A stretch of 59,892 nt of DNA from NCBI GenBank assembly GCA_036741355.1, contig DAINSK010000023.1, positions 1-59,892 on the forward strand, in the 5' to 3' direction. Under the pieces are notes generated by a model. The model ran no database searches. It had not been told where the DNA came from and saw nothing but the letters and a program-made list of their open reading frames with translations. The translations under genes were made by a program, and so were the position numbers. Below, piece after piece: positions 25,490-33,379 of this stretch. This DNA is from JBBRGK01 sp036741355 (GTDB lineage: Bacteria > Chloroflexota > Dehalococcoidia > CAUJGQ01). Every line of letters begins with the position of its first letter. Positions within the stretch are counted from its first letter, which is position 1.

Positions 25490-25592
25490 GATGCATCACC
25501 AATGACGATGGCCGACAGAGCGTTCGGGGGATCGCCCGGCGGTTGAGCGCCACGGGGCATCGCCCGGCGGTTGAAACCGCAGGCTCATGCAA
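25490..25592. repeat. Modular hairpin repeat, left copy (cut by gap)
   Basis: GCATCACCAATGACGATGGC, then AGCGTTCGGGGGATCGCC and GGCGGTTGAGCGCC, lead into CGCCCGGCGGTTGAAACCGC (25561-25580) and AGGCTCATGCAA, where the assembly gap begins. The same order of modules is repeated at 25722-25823. Confidence 0.85.
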
Positions 25593-25692
25593 NNNNNNNN
25601 NNNNNNNNNNNNNNNNNNNNNNNNNNNNNNNNNNNNNNNNNNNNNNNNNNNNNNNNNNNNNNNNNNNNNNNNNNNNNNNNNNNNNNNNNNNN
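25593..25692. other. Assembly gap, 100 N
   Basis: Exactly 100 N, a usual scaffolding placeholder. It lies inside a repeat unit: the left edge matches 25792-25823 and the right edge matches 25916-25935 of the complete unit. If only one unit is interrupted, the missing sequence should be about 92 bases; more repeat units would make it larger. Confidence 0.95.
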
Positions 25693-25791
25693 GCGACTTT
25701 AGTCGCCGGGCGGAGGCGGCGCTGCATCACCAATGACGATGGCCGATAGAGCGTTCGGGGGATCGCCAGGCGGTTGAGCGCCACGGGGCAT

Positions 25792-25935
25792 CGCCCGGCG
25801 GTTGAAACCGCAGGCTCATGCAACGAAACCGGCCGCGGCCGGTTCAGCAGCCCGCGCCGGTTGGCGACTCGCGCCGATTGGTAGTCCGCGCAGGCGGACT
25901 TCGTTGATCAAGCCTGCGACTTTAGTCGCCGGGCG
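25792..25935. repeat. Modular hairpin element with inverted ends, complete copy
   Basis: A 144-base unit bounded by CGCCCGGCGGTTGAAACCGC at the left and the inverted partner GCGACTTTAGTCGCCGGGCG at the right. Each end is itself a hairpin (GCGGTT-GAA-ACCGC; GCGACT-TT-AGTCGC). Two inner hairpins also mirror each other: AACGAA-ACCGGCCGCGGCCGGT and AGTCCGCGCAGGCGGACT-TCGTT. It is flanked on both sides by GCATCACCAATGACGATGGC. There is no open reading frame, so it resembles a non-autonomous palindromic element of the REP/MITE kind. Confidence 0.8.
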
Positions 25936-26028
25936 GAGGCGGCGCTGCATCACCAATGACGATGGCCGATCGACGGCCAGCTGTCCGTTCGCTTATTCGT
26001 ATCCCGGCCGCTCATCCGCAAACGAAGG

Positions 26029-26064
26029 CCCCTCTCCCAGAATTTGGAGAGGGGTTGGGGTGAG
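26029..26064. repeat. G-rich palindrome of the dispersed family
   Basis: CCCCTCTCC pairs with GGAGAGGGG around CAGAATTT and is followed by TTGGGGTGAGGG. It lies beyond the 3' end of the small minus-strand gene at 26094-26270. Confidence 0.7.
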
Positions 26065-26093
26065 GGCACGCGACCGGCCGCCTCTTAGCCGAG

Positions 26094-26270
26094 CTAGCTC
26101 ACGGGGTCCGGCGCGGCCCGCTTGAAGAACATCAGGAAGATGCCTGAAGTCTGTCCCCAGGGCATGACCGAGACAAGCTCCCACCCCTCTTTGCCGAAGG
26201 ATTCGAGCTTACCGATGTCCTCGGGCTTCAGCGGATCGACCGAGATCCAGGCGTGCTGCCAGACCGTCAT
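26094..26270 (-). CDS. Small DUF4177-like protein
   Basis: A 58-residue protein found by direct reading: it begins MTVWQHAWISVDPLKPEDIG, contains GKEGWELVSVMPWGQ and ends IFLMFFKRAAPDPVS. The WELVSV...FFKR pattern is that of the DUF4177 family of tiny single-domain proteins of unknown role. AGGAG lies 6 bases before the ATG (TTAGGAGAAAAGCATG). It stands between the repeat region and glnA, transcribed away from the nuo operon. The rest of 26271-26402 has no further gene. Confidence 0.75.
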   Translation of the reverse strand: MTVWQHAWISVDPLKPEDIGKLESFGKEGWELVSVMPWGQTSGIFLMFFKRAAPDPVS

Positions 26271-26402
26271 GCTTTTCTCCTAAGACCCGGCGATTCTGGC
26301 CGGGGAGTTTGGCGCGATTCGGACATTCTATGCCCGGTCATCGTAGCGCCGGCATGGCGGTCGAACAACAGAGCGGCCTTTGGCCGGGGACTGCCGACTG
26401 CC

Positions 26403-27746
26403 TCACAGGATTGGCAGATAACGCCTGAGCTCGTAGTCGGTGATTGTACTGCGGTAGTCACCCCACTCGATGAGTTTGTTCTCGATGAAACTATCGAGCA
26501 GATGGGTGCCGAGCGTGCGGCGGAGGAGGTCGCTCTTTGCCGCTTCCTCGATCGCCTCGTGAAGGTCGCCGGGAAGTACGCCGATCCCGCGTTCTTTGCG
26601 GGCCTCTTCGCTCATCTGAAAGACATTTGCCTCCACGGGATCGGGAAGCGGGTATTCGCGCTCAATTCCTTCGAGTCCGGCGCCTAGCATTACCGCAAAT
26701 GCGAGGTAGGGATTGCAGGCGGGATCGGGTGCACGATATTCGATCCGCATCTGGTCCGGTCTGCCCGGCTTGATCTCCGGTACGCGGACGAGGTTCGACC
26801 AGTTGCGCCGGGCCGCCCAGGTCAGGTACACGGGCGCTTCGTAGCCTGGCAGCAGTCGCTTGTACGAGTTCACCCACTGGTTGGTGACAAGCGTAATTTC
26901 GCGAGCGTGGCGCAACAGGCCGGCGATGTAGCCCTGCGCGATAGCTGAGAGCTGGTAGGGAGCGTTTGCATCGAAAAATGCGTTCTGCTCACCGCGAAAC
27001 AGTGATTGGTGCGTATGCATGCCGCTGCCGTTCTCGCCGGCCAAGGGCTTGGGCATAAACGTGGCGTAGACGCCGTGCCGCATGGCGACTTCCTTGACGA
27101 CGAGCCGGTACGTCATCGCCGAATCGGCCATGGTGAGGGCGTCGGTGTAGCGGAGGCCGATCTCGTGCTGGCTGGCGGCAACCTCGTGATGGCTGTACTC
27201 GACGCCGATACCCATTGACTCGAGCGACAGCACGGTTTCGCGGCGCAGGTCGCTGGCTACGTCAAGGGGAGTCAGGTCGAGGTAGCCGCCGTTGTCCAGT
27301 CCTGCCGTGCTGTCGGCGCTCTTGAAATAAAAGTATTCGAGCTCGGGCTCCACGTAAAACGTGTAGCCGAGCCGCGCGGCGCGCTCCAGGTTTCGGCGCA
27401 ACACATAGCGCGGGTCGCCTTCGAACGGCGTCCCGTCAGGAAGCTGAATGTCGCAGAACATGCGCGCGACGGATTGTGATGTTGGCCGCCACGGCAGGAT
27501 CTGGAACGTCGTCGGGTCGGGCATGGCGACCATGTCGGTTTCGTCGTGCCGCGCAAACCCTTCGATCGCGGAGCCATCGAAGGTCATGCCCTCGTCCAGC
27601 ACGTTCTCCAGCCCTTCGACGGTAATGGCCAGACTCTTCAACGAGCCGACGATGTCCGTAAACCAGAGCCGGATGAATTTGACGTCTTGCTCCCGCGCGT
27701 GCTGGATGACGTACTCTTTACTTTCCCGCCGTTCTTGATCGTTCAT
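26403..27746 (-). CDS. glnA: Glutamine synthetase, type I-alpha
   Basis: A 447-residue GSI that makes glutamine from glutamate, ammonia and ATP as a dodecamer. Signatures: MTFDGSAIEGFARHDETDMV, PKPLAGENGSGMHTHQSLF (ATP/glutamate site), and NSYKRLLPGYEAPVYLTWAA. The length and the absence of the NIYEL adenylylation loop make it the alpha type, normally controlled by feedback and partner proteins rather than adenylylation. The start lies directly at the end of a long repeat that also precedes the gene at 58127-59782; GAGGT in that repeat, about 10 bases upstream, is the likely ribosome binding site. It lies 367 bases after a beta-type GS on the same strand. Confidence 0.95.
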   Translation of the reverse strand: MNDQERRESKEYVIQHAREQDVKFIRLWFTDIVGSLKSLAITVEGLENVLDEGMTFDGSAIEGFARHDETDMVAMPDPTTFQILPWRPTSQSVARMFCDIQLPDGTPFEGDPRYVLRRNLERAARLGYTFYVEPELEYFYFKSADSTAGLDNGGYLDLTPLDVASDLRRETVLSLESMGIGVEYSHHEVAASQHEIGLRYTDALTMADSAMTYRLVVKEVAMRHGVYATFMPKPLAGENGSGMHTHQSLFRGEQNAFFDANAPYQLSAIAQGYIAGLLRHAREITLVTNQWVNSYKRLLPGYEAPVYLTWAARRNWSNLVRVPEIKPGRPDQMRIEYRAPDPACNPYLAFAVMLGAGLEGIEREYPLPDPVEANVFQMSEEARKERGIGVLPGDLHEAIEEAAKSDLLRRTLGTHLLDSFIENKLIEWGDYRSTITDYELRRYLPIL

Positions 27747-27748
27747 CG

Positions 27749-27898
27749 AAAGTCTACCTCTACGCCTAACGGGAGGTACCGGTACCTCTACGCCTAAGCG
27801 CGCAGCCAGGTACTGGTCCGACGGTCATCGGGGGCTCGCCCAGCGGGCCCCCAATCCCCCCTTCCCCTTGCCCCCAATTCTGGGGGTAAGGGGCGATC
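27749..27898 (-). repeat. G-rich leader repeat, copy A
   Basis: This stretch ends 2 bases before the type I-alpha glnA start. It matches 59783-59892 nearly base for base: AGTCTACC, CTACGCCTAACGGGAGGTAC, TCCGACGG, then the C-rich tract CCCCCAAT...TTCCCCTTGCCCCC and AATTCTGGGGGTAAGGGGCG. On the coding (minus) strand this gives four G-runs of 4-6 (27848-27875). Copy A has about 36 extra bases in which TACCTCTACGCCTAA is duplicated (27755-27769, 27783-27797) around a GAGGTACC/GGTACCTC palindrome. Confidence 0.88.
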
Positions 27899-27998
27899 CC
27901 TGGGTGCTGGATGCGGGACGCCTCGGGCATCCCGCGGTACGTCTTGCACCGAATTGCCCCACCAACCTCCGTGCTAGCTCCCTCTTGCCCCTAGCATT

Positions 27999-28027
27999 GG
28001 GGGAACGAGGGCTGGGGAGATAGGGGG
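27999..28027 (+). repeat. Four-G-run tract between the two glnA genes
   Basis: GGGGG, GGG, GGGG and GGGGG separated by 2-5 bases on the plus strand, preceded by a complementary CCCTCTTGCCCC. It belongs to the same G-rich palindrome family. The surrounding gap 27899-28051 has no gene. Confidence 0.65.
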
Positions 28028-28051
28028 CCGTCCGAGGGCCTGGGGTTAGGT

Positions 28052-28083
28052 ACGGCCCGTGGAGCAGTTGCTCCACGGGCCGT
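28052..28083 (-). terminator. Perfect 32-base palindrome after glnA (beta type)
   Basis: ACGGCCCGTGGAGCA pairs perfectly with TGCTCCACGGGCCGT around two bases, 31 bases beyond the stop of the beta-type glutamine synthetase. No U-run follows on the minus strand, so it may be a weak terminator or a 3'-end stabiliser. Confidence 0.6.
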
Positions 28084-28113
28084 GTGCACGCTTTGATGTC
28101 GTGTACCCCTTGC

Positions 28114-29547
28114 CTACGCGTCGAAATACATGGCGTATTCGTACGGATGCGGGCGGAGGCGAAGGCCATCCACCTGCTCGCGCTTCATCTCAAACCACAT
28201 GTCAATAACGTCCGGAGTGAACACGTCGCCCTGGTAGAGGAACTTGTGATCCTCCTCCAGCGCCCTCAATGACTCCTCGAGTGAACCCGGCACTGTCGGG
28301 ATCTCGTTGGCTAGCGGACCCTCGAGCTCGTATATGTTCACGTCCAGCGGCTGCCCGGGGTCGATCTGGTTCTGAATTCCGTCGATGCCCGCGAGCGTCA
28401 GCGCGGCAAAGGCCAGGTACGGGTTAGCCGTTGGATCCGGCGGGCGGAACTCGATGCGCTTCAGTTTGGGGCTATCGGAGACCATCGGGATGCGGCAGGC
28501 GGCGCTGCGGTTGCGGGCCGAGTACGCCAGGTTGACCGGCGCCTCGTATCCCGGCACCAGCCGCTTGTAGCTGTTGGTCGTCGGGGCACAGAAAGCCATC
28601 AGCGCCCGGGCGTGTTTGAGCAGGCCGCCAATGTAGTACTTGCACATCTGACTGATCTGCGCATAACCCTTCGCGTCGTAGAAGAGCGGCTCGCCATTCT
28701 TCCACAGGCTCTGGTGGCAGTGCATGCCGGAGCCGTTGTCGCCGAAGAGCGGTTTGGGCATGAACGTCGCTACCTTGCCGTGGCGGCGGGCGACGTTCTT
28801 CACGATGTACTTGTACATCATCACTTTGTCCGCCATGGTGCGGAGCGTGTCGAAACGCATGTCGATTTCGCACTGGCCGGCAGTCGCCACCTCGTGGTGG
28901 TGGACCTCGATCGGGATACCTGCTTCCACCATCGTCAGGATCATCTCGCTGCGAAGGTCCTGGAGCTGGTCGTGCGGCGGCACGGGGAAGTATCCCTCCT
29001 TCGACCGCAGCTTGTATCCCAGGTTGTTGCCGCCCTCATTGCGGCCGGTATTCCAATCGGCCTCCGAGCTGTTCACCTTGTAGAACGACTCGTTCATCGA
29101 CATGCCGTAGCGGACATCGTCAAAAACGAAGAACTCCGCTTCAGGACCGAAATAGACCGTGTCGGCCAGTCCCGTCTTGCGAACGTAGTCCTCCGCCTTG
29201 GTGGCAATGAACCGGGGGTCGCGCGAATAGCGCTCCTTTTTGATCGGATCGTGGACGTCGCACACCAGCGACAGCGTTGGCACTGCGGTAAAGGGGTCGA
29301 GACGCGCCGTCTCGGGGTCAGGAACGAGGATCATGTCGGATTCCTCGATCTTCTGGAATCCTCGAATGCTCGATCCGTCGAAGCCAAGGCCGGTGAACCA
29401 CACACCCTGATTAGGGTCATCCTGACCCTCAATCTCGCCGATGTGGATCGAGAAGTGTTGCCACGTTCCGGGCAGGTCCACAAATTTTAAATCCACGATC
29501 TGAACGTTGTTGGCCTTGATGAACTGCTGAATCTCCTTCGGGGTCAC
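28114..29547 (-). CDS. glnA: Glutamine synthetase, type I-beta
   Basis: A 477-residue GSI with the long C-terminal region of the beta type. GLGFDGSSIRGFQKIEESDM, PKPLFGDNGSGMHCHQSLWK and NSYKRLVPGYEAPVNLAYSA are the active-site signatures. NIYELEGPLANEIPTVPGSL matches the loop that carries the adenylylated tyrosine in enterobacterial GS, so this enzyme could be controlled by GlnE. The start is GTG 29547 because AGGAGG sits 6 bases before it; the frame is open further upstream. Its 5' region has three 11-base-phased GTTTC repeats and faces a response-regulator gene. Confidence 0.95.
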   Translation of the reverse strand: MTPKEIQQFIKANNVQIVDLKFVDLPGTWQHFSIHIGEIEGQDDPNQGVWFTGLGFDGSSIRGFQKIEESDMILVPDPETARLDPFTAVPTLSLVCDVHDPIKKERYSRDPRFIATKAEDYVRKTGLADTVYFGPEAEFFVFDDVRYGMSMNESFYKVNSSEADWNTGRNEGGNNLGYKLRSKEGYFPVPPHDQLQDLRSEMILTMVEAGIPIEVHHHEVATAGQCEIDMRFDTLRTMADKVMMYKYIVKNVARRHGKVATFMPKPLFGDNGSGMHCHQSLWKNGEPLFYDAKGYAQISQMCKYYIGGLLKHARALMAFCAPTTNSYKRLVPGYEAPVNLAYSARNRSAACRIPMVSDSPKLKRIEFRPPDPTANPYLAFAALTLAGIDGIQNQIDPGQPLDVNIYELEGPLANEIPTVPGSLEESLRALEEDHKFLYQGDVFTPDVIDMWFEMKREQVDGLRLRPHPYEYAMYFDA

Positions 29548-29606
29548 GTAGCGCCTCCTGTGATGCTGCGCGGGCACAAATGCTCAAGAACTACCGTACG
29601 CCGGGC

Positions 29607-29639
29607 ATGTTTCCCCCGTGTTTCAAAAGCGTTTCCGGG
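29607..29639. promoter_or_regulatory. Three 11-base direct repeats upstream of glnA
   Basis: ATGTTTCCCCC, GTGTTTCAAAA and GCGTTTCCGGG follow each other exactly, giving a (A/G)(T/C)GTTTC unit once per 11 bases. Winged-helix response regulators of the OmpR/PhoB family bind such helically phased direct repeats. They lie 60-92 bases before the GTG of the beta-type glnA. A gene for that class of regulator begins 280 bases away on the other strand. Confidence 0.55.
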
Positions 29640-29921
29640 CAACAAAATCGGCGAGCTCAGGTTCAACGGAGGCTCATGACAGATTAGGAAAACCTGTTAT
29701 GTCCTTGCCGGATCGATATCCCGTGAGTGTTACGCTATGATGTGTGCAACCGCTGGCAGGTTCCGGTTCGCGCTTATAAACGACGGTTATACCGTGCGTA
29801 GCAGCCGTCTCCGGTGCCCGTTCGTGGCGCGTACCATAACAATTGAGTGCCGATGCGCGCTGTCATGCAATACTACCCGGCAGAGCGCGTACTCCCCTGC
29901 GCAATTGTCCTGGAGGCATGC

Positions 29922-30650
29922 ATGATCCTCGTCGTTGACGACGATCCGAAGATCCGTCGGCTGTTGCGTGTCGAGTTGCGCGCCCATGAATACCGGACTT
30001 CGGAAGCCGCCAACGGCATCGAGGCGCTCGATCAGTTTGATAAACGCAAGCCATGGCTGGTCCTGCTCGACCTGATGCTGCCTGACATGGACGGGCTCGA
30101 AGTGCTCCGCAAAATCCGCGAGTTATCACCCGTCCCGGTGGTCGTGGTGAGCGCCAAGACCGCCGACCTTGATCGCATCCGCGGCCTTCAACTGGGCGCC
30201 GACGATTATATCGTCAAGCCATTCAACCCCGAGGAAGTGGTCGAGCGTGTGAAGGCAGTTCTGCGACGCACGCGGCAGCCTCGGCGTCGCACCGAAGGCC
30301 GCCGTGTGGACCTCGATAACGTCGTCGTTGACCTCGATAGCCATAGCGTAACTGTGGAAGGGCGGCCCGTGGCCCTGTCACCAAAAGAGTGGCAGTTGCT
30401 CGAGCAACTGGCCACTCATCCGGGGCGGACGCTCCTCCACGAAGACCTGCTCGAGGCCACGTGGGGTTCGCAGTACCGCGACGACGTCCAGTTCCTCCGC
30501 GTCTGGATCAGCCGTTTACGCCAGAAGATCGAGCGCAATCCTGCGCAACCTCGACTCATCCGCACCGTCCAGGGCGTCGGTTACGTGCTCGACACGTCGC
30601 CGCAACCGCCGGAATTCCCCGAGGCTCTGGTCGCCCACTCAAGCGCTTAG
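29922..30650 (+). CDS. OmpR/PhoB-family response regulator, orphan
   Basis: A 242-residue two-domain regulator. The receiver domain has the acidic pair in MILVVDDDPKIRRLL, the phosphoacceptor D50 in LLDLMLPDMDG, and K99 in YIVKPF. The DNA-binding winged helix (about residues 125-225) shows LSPKEWQLLEQLATHPGRTL and LIRTVQGVGYVLD. ATG 29922 is preferred because GGAGG lies 5 bases before it. It resembles KdpE-type regulators. No histidine kinase lies on either side. Its divergent neighbour is a glutamine synthetase, so a role in nitrogen control (like the orphan GlnR of actinobacteria) is possible but not shown. Confidence 0.9.
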   Translation: MILVVDDDPKIRRLLRVELRAHEYRTSEAANGIEALDQFDKRKPWLVLLDLMLPDMDGLEVLRKIRELSPVPVVVVSAKTADLDRIRGLQLGADDYIVKPFNPEEVVERVKAVLRRTRQPRRRTEGRRVDLDNVVVDLDSHSVTVEGRPVALSPKEWQLLEQLATHPGRTLLHEDLLEATWGSQYRDDVQFLRVWISRLRQKIERNPAQPRLIRTVQGVGYVLDTSPQPPEFPEALVAHSSA

Positions 30651-30673
30651 TTGTCGGGCAACCTCACCGCCGA

Positions 30674-30880
30674 CCCCTCTCCATGCCGATGGAAAGGGGA
30701 GCTTGAATTCGGGACCGTAGCGAGTTGGCGGGGCGGCCCTCACCCCCTCCCCCTGATAAGTGACTTGGTGCTTTAGAAGGGTTACCGTAGGGGCGTGTTG
30801 TTGCGCGCCACCGCACCAATGCCCGCACCCGGCACTCCACGATCGCCCCTCTCCATCCTGGGATGGGGAAGGGGAGGGGG
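30674..30880. repeat. Pair of G-rich palindromes before the alcohol dehydrogenase
   Basis: CCCCTCTCCAT with ATGGAAAGGGG at 30674-30699, and CCCCTCTCCATCC with GGATGGGGAAGGGG at 30846-30874. The second runs on to give GGG, GGGG, GGGG and GGGGG (30860-30880) on the plus strand. The interval 30651-30990 has no gene; a further half-copy (CTTCCCGCCCCGGGAACGG) at about 30941-30959 precedes the next start. Confidence 0.75.
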
Positions 30881-30990
30881 TGAGGTCCCCCGCTGCGCGC
30901 CACTGCAACCCAGCCTGAACCCATCTCCCAACGACCGTCGCTTCCCGCCCCGGGAACGGAGGCGAGGGTTAGTCGCTCTTGGAGGAAACC

Positions 30991-32094
30991 GTGAACGGAC
31001 GCGCTGCAATCTTTCATGGACCGGAGCAGCCGTTTGAGCTGCGGGAATTTCCGTTGCCGCCCGTCGAGCCCGACGCGATCCTGGTTAAAGTTTCGATGGC
31101 GGGCATTTGCGGCTCAGACCTTCACATCTGGCGCGGCGAAATACCAGCGCGCTTCCACGTTCCCGCCGGACACGAGATGACCGGGTACGTCTACGAGCTC
31201 GGCGCGAACATCAGGACCGATTCCCTTGGTCAGCCGCTCCACGAGGGTGATCGCATCGCTTACGCCTACTTCTACCCGTGCCGCCGCTGCTACGTCTGCC
31301 TGCGCGGCGAGCTCGCGGCGTGCCCCAACCAGATGCCGCAGCACCAGGCCGGCAGCTCCCCATACTTCACCGGCGCCTTCGCCGACTTCTACTATTTGCG
31401 TCCTAATCACTGGGTATATCGCGTGCCCGACGACCTGCCGGATGAGCTGGTCGCGCCGGTTAATTGCGCCCTATCACAGGTGATCTACGGACTGCATAAG
31501 GCGGGCGTGCGCTTCGGCGACACTGTGGTCGTCCAGGGCGCAGGCGGGTTGGGATTAAATGCCGCCGCCGTGGCCAAGGAGATGGGGGCAGACAAAGTCA
31601 TCGCGATCGACGGTCTCCCTTCCAGACTGGAGCTTGCGCGCCAGTTCGGCGCCGACGAAACGATTAACATCACCGAGCTCGATTCGCCGGAACACCGTAT
31701 CGCGGCGGTCAAAGACGCGACCGCTGGGCGGGGTGCGGACGTCGTCTGCGACTTCGTCGGATTTCCGGCCGTGATCCCGGAAGGGATAGAGATGCTGCGT
31801 AATGGCGGCACCTACCTGGAGGTCGGGACCATCAGCACAGGCGTTACCGCTACCATCGAGCCTGCACGGATGGTGTTCACCAGCAAGAAGCTGATCGGCA
31901 TCTATCACTACGATCCGTGGACGATCCCGACGGCGCTCGATTTTCTGCAACGCACCAAAGAGAAATACCCGTTTGATCGGATTGTGTCGCACAAATTCCC
32001 GCTAGAAGAGATCGACCGCGCCTTCTCCGAGGCCGAGTGGCTGAACCGCGCCAACAATCCCACGGCAGTGACGCGCGCCGTCATCGCCTGGTAA
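30991..32094 (+). CDS. Zinc-dependent alcohol dehydrogenase (MDR family)
   Basis: A 367-residue medium-chain dehydrogenase. The catalytic zinc site is in MAGICGSDLHIW and PAGHEMTG. The structural zinc site is a four-cysteine lobe, CRRCYVCLRGELAACP. The NAD-binding motif is VVVQGAGGLGLNAAAVAKEM. The start is GTG 30991, 5 bases after GGAGG. It resembles threonine/sorbitol dehydrogenase-like or 5-exo-hydroxycamphor-type enzymes; the substrate cannot be told. It stands alone, with G-rich palindromes upstream and a perfect palindrome downstream. Confidence 0.88.
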   Translation: MNGRAAIFHGPEQPFELREFPLPPVEPDAILVKVSMAGICGSDLHIWRGEIPARFHVPAGHEMTGYVYELGANIRTDSLGQPLHEGDRIAYAYFYPCRRCYVCLRGELAACPNQMPQHQAGSSPYFTGAFADFYYLRPNHWVYRVPDDLPDELVAPVNCALSQVIYGLHKAGVRFGDTVVVQGAGGLGLNAAAVAKEMGADKVIAIDGLPSRLELARQFGADETINITELDSPEHRIAAVKDATAGRGADVVCDFVGFPAVIPEGIEMLRNGGTYLEVGTISTGVTATIEPARMVFTSKKLIGIYHYDPWTIPTALDFLQRTKEKYPFDRIVSHKFPLEEIDRAFSEAEWLNRANNPTAVTRAVIAW

Positions 32095-32127
32095 ACGACA
32101 GTACGCAGTTGCGTTTTCCAGGGAAAC

Positions 32128-32159
32128 GGAAAGGGGAGGCGGATCCGCCTCCCCTTTCC
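32128..32159. terminator. Perfect 32-base palindrome between convergent genes
   Basis: GGAAAGGGGAGGCGGA and its exact complement TCCGCCTCCCCTTTCC, with no loop bases between. It lies 34 bases after the dehydrogenase stop and 38 bases beyond the end of the convergent secreted-protein gene, so it can serve both as a bidirectional terminator. Each side ends in a short run of T (TTTCC). Confidence 0.75.
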
Positions 32160-32197
32160 TGCATTCCGGGATGATCGGTCCATGGTCCCGCAGAATG

Positions 32198-33019
32198 TTA
32201 CTGCATCGTGATCGTTCCGCCGGCGGCGGAATAGACCCATGCACCCTGTCCCGGCCGCAATGTGGAGACTGCCGAGTACGGGCTGGCGGCGTTGGTCGGG
32301 TCGTAAGTATAGACCACATCGGCGCCGCTGACAGTCACGGTGCTGGTCGCGCTGGGATTGGCGATCATGATGTACTGGCCCGCGGGCGCGGTAACGGTGA
32401 ACGGCAGGGACGTGCTGCCGCTGAGGGTAACGGTGGTTTGGCTGTTGAAGAACGCCCAGTAGCCGACACCGGCCTGCGCTGGCTGGGTGTTCGGCACTTG
32501 CGTGTAGGCGCTCGCGCCCGCCGGGAACGTATAGAGGACCCCAGCTGCCTGCGAGAATAAGGTGCCCGCAGGGCCACCAGCGAGGTTCCAGCCCGGCGAG
32601 TACGTTGCGCTAGAAGTGGCCGCGCCACCACCTCCCGGCTGCGATGCGGCCGGACCGGTCAGATTGACCTGCTGGGCGGAACCGGGTAGATCCGGGATAA
32701 CGAATGTTTGGTTAGCCCATTGGCTGCCGACCTTAAAGGTGATCACCGTGCCGACCCTGTTACAGCCAGGGTTGCCGCTGTCGATATCGACGTACCGACC
32801 GTCAGCTGACCCCGTTCCGCATGTGGTGCTGCCGCTGTAGGCCGTAACCGTTGCCCAGTTCAGGTTGGTTGATCCGGTGAATGTGATTGAGCCGAAAATG
32901 CGGGCGACGGGTGGCGTGGACTGCGCGAGGACCCCCGATGCGCTGCCACTGATCGCGGCGATACTGAGGACCGCGGCGGCAACAGTGCTGATCTTGAGCA
33001 CACGTTGGGCTAAGGACAT
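32198..33019 (-). CDS. Secreted protein, two beta-rich domains, unknown function
   Basis: A 273-residue exported protein. The signal peptide runs to about residue 32 (basic start, AAAVLSIAAISGSASGVLAQ). A first domain at about 35-118 has GSITFTGSTNLNWATVTAYS and two cysteines that could form a disulfide. After a Gly/Ser linker the second region starts SPGWNLAGGPAGTLFSQAAG and ends with LRPGQGAWVYSAAGG. The GWNL...GYWAF...GQGAWVY pattern is common in secreted Chloroflexota proteins I have seen, but I know no proven role. It is poor in charged residues, typical of surface proteins. GAGGAACAG precedes the ATG. Confidence 0.7.
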   Translation of the reverse strand: MSLAQRVLKISTVAAAVLSIAAISGSASGVLAQSTPPVARIFGSITFTGSTNLNWATVTAYSGSTTCGTGSADGRYVDIDSGNPGCNRVGTVITFKVGSQWANQTFVIPDLPGSAQQVNLTGPAASQPGGGGAATSSATYSPGWNLAGGPAGTLFSQAAGVLYTFPAGASAYTQVPNTQPAQAGVGYWAFFNSQTTVTLSGSTSLPFTVTAPAGQYIMIANPSATSTVTVSGADVVYTYDPTNAASPYSAVSTLRPGQGAWVYSAAGGTITMQ

Positions 33020-33379
33020 GTACCTGTTCCTCCCTGATTACTTACTGCTTGCCGAGGTGGTGCCGGAAGGCGAGGACGGGCTGGGCGACCGGCTTCTAAT
33101 TTAATACAACGCACGAGAGAACCGAATCGTTTCAGACTGAACTCGATGCACCCCGACTTGTGGCATTACCATCCCCCACAAGGGTAGCTCAACCGCGTTC
33201 CAAGAGGAAGTGGCATGGATATCGATTGATGCGTATCCGTAGCGCCAGCGAAAATCGGGCCAGGTCGAGCGTGTTGCGGCACGGCTGCGGCTCTGAAAGA
33301 GAATGGGTATACTGTGCCAGACACACTGGGCCCAGGCGCGTTCAACGGCGCGGCGCGGTTGGCGGAGGGAAAGCCGGGG
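33020..33379. other. Intergenic region, no gene seen
   Basis: A 360-base divergent gap. TTGTATTAAATTAG (minus strand, near 33095) is an AT-rich candidate promoter for the secreted-protein gene. TATACT at 33308-33313 is a candidate -10 box for the plus-strand gene. I see no RNA family or open frame that I can support. Confidence 0.5.

Noticed and set aside
25297..25823. Long open frames on both strands across the run of N
   Set aside because: They are open only because the N are translated as unknown residues; the flanking DNA is palindromic repeat.
25490..25980. CRISPR array
   Set aside because: There are too few copies, units are over 140 bases with internal hairpins, and no regular 30-40 base spacers or cas genes are present.
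28612..29490. 292-residue plus-strand frame opposite the beta glutamine synthetase
   Set aside because: It is a shadow of a clearly conserved glnA on the other strand.
33314..33379. GTG 33314 as start of the membrane protein
   Set aside because: It directly follows a TATACT box; ATG 33380 has a good ribosome binding site and leads into the first helix.
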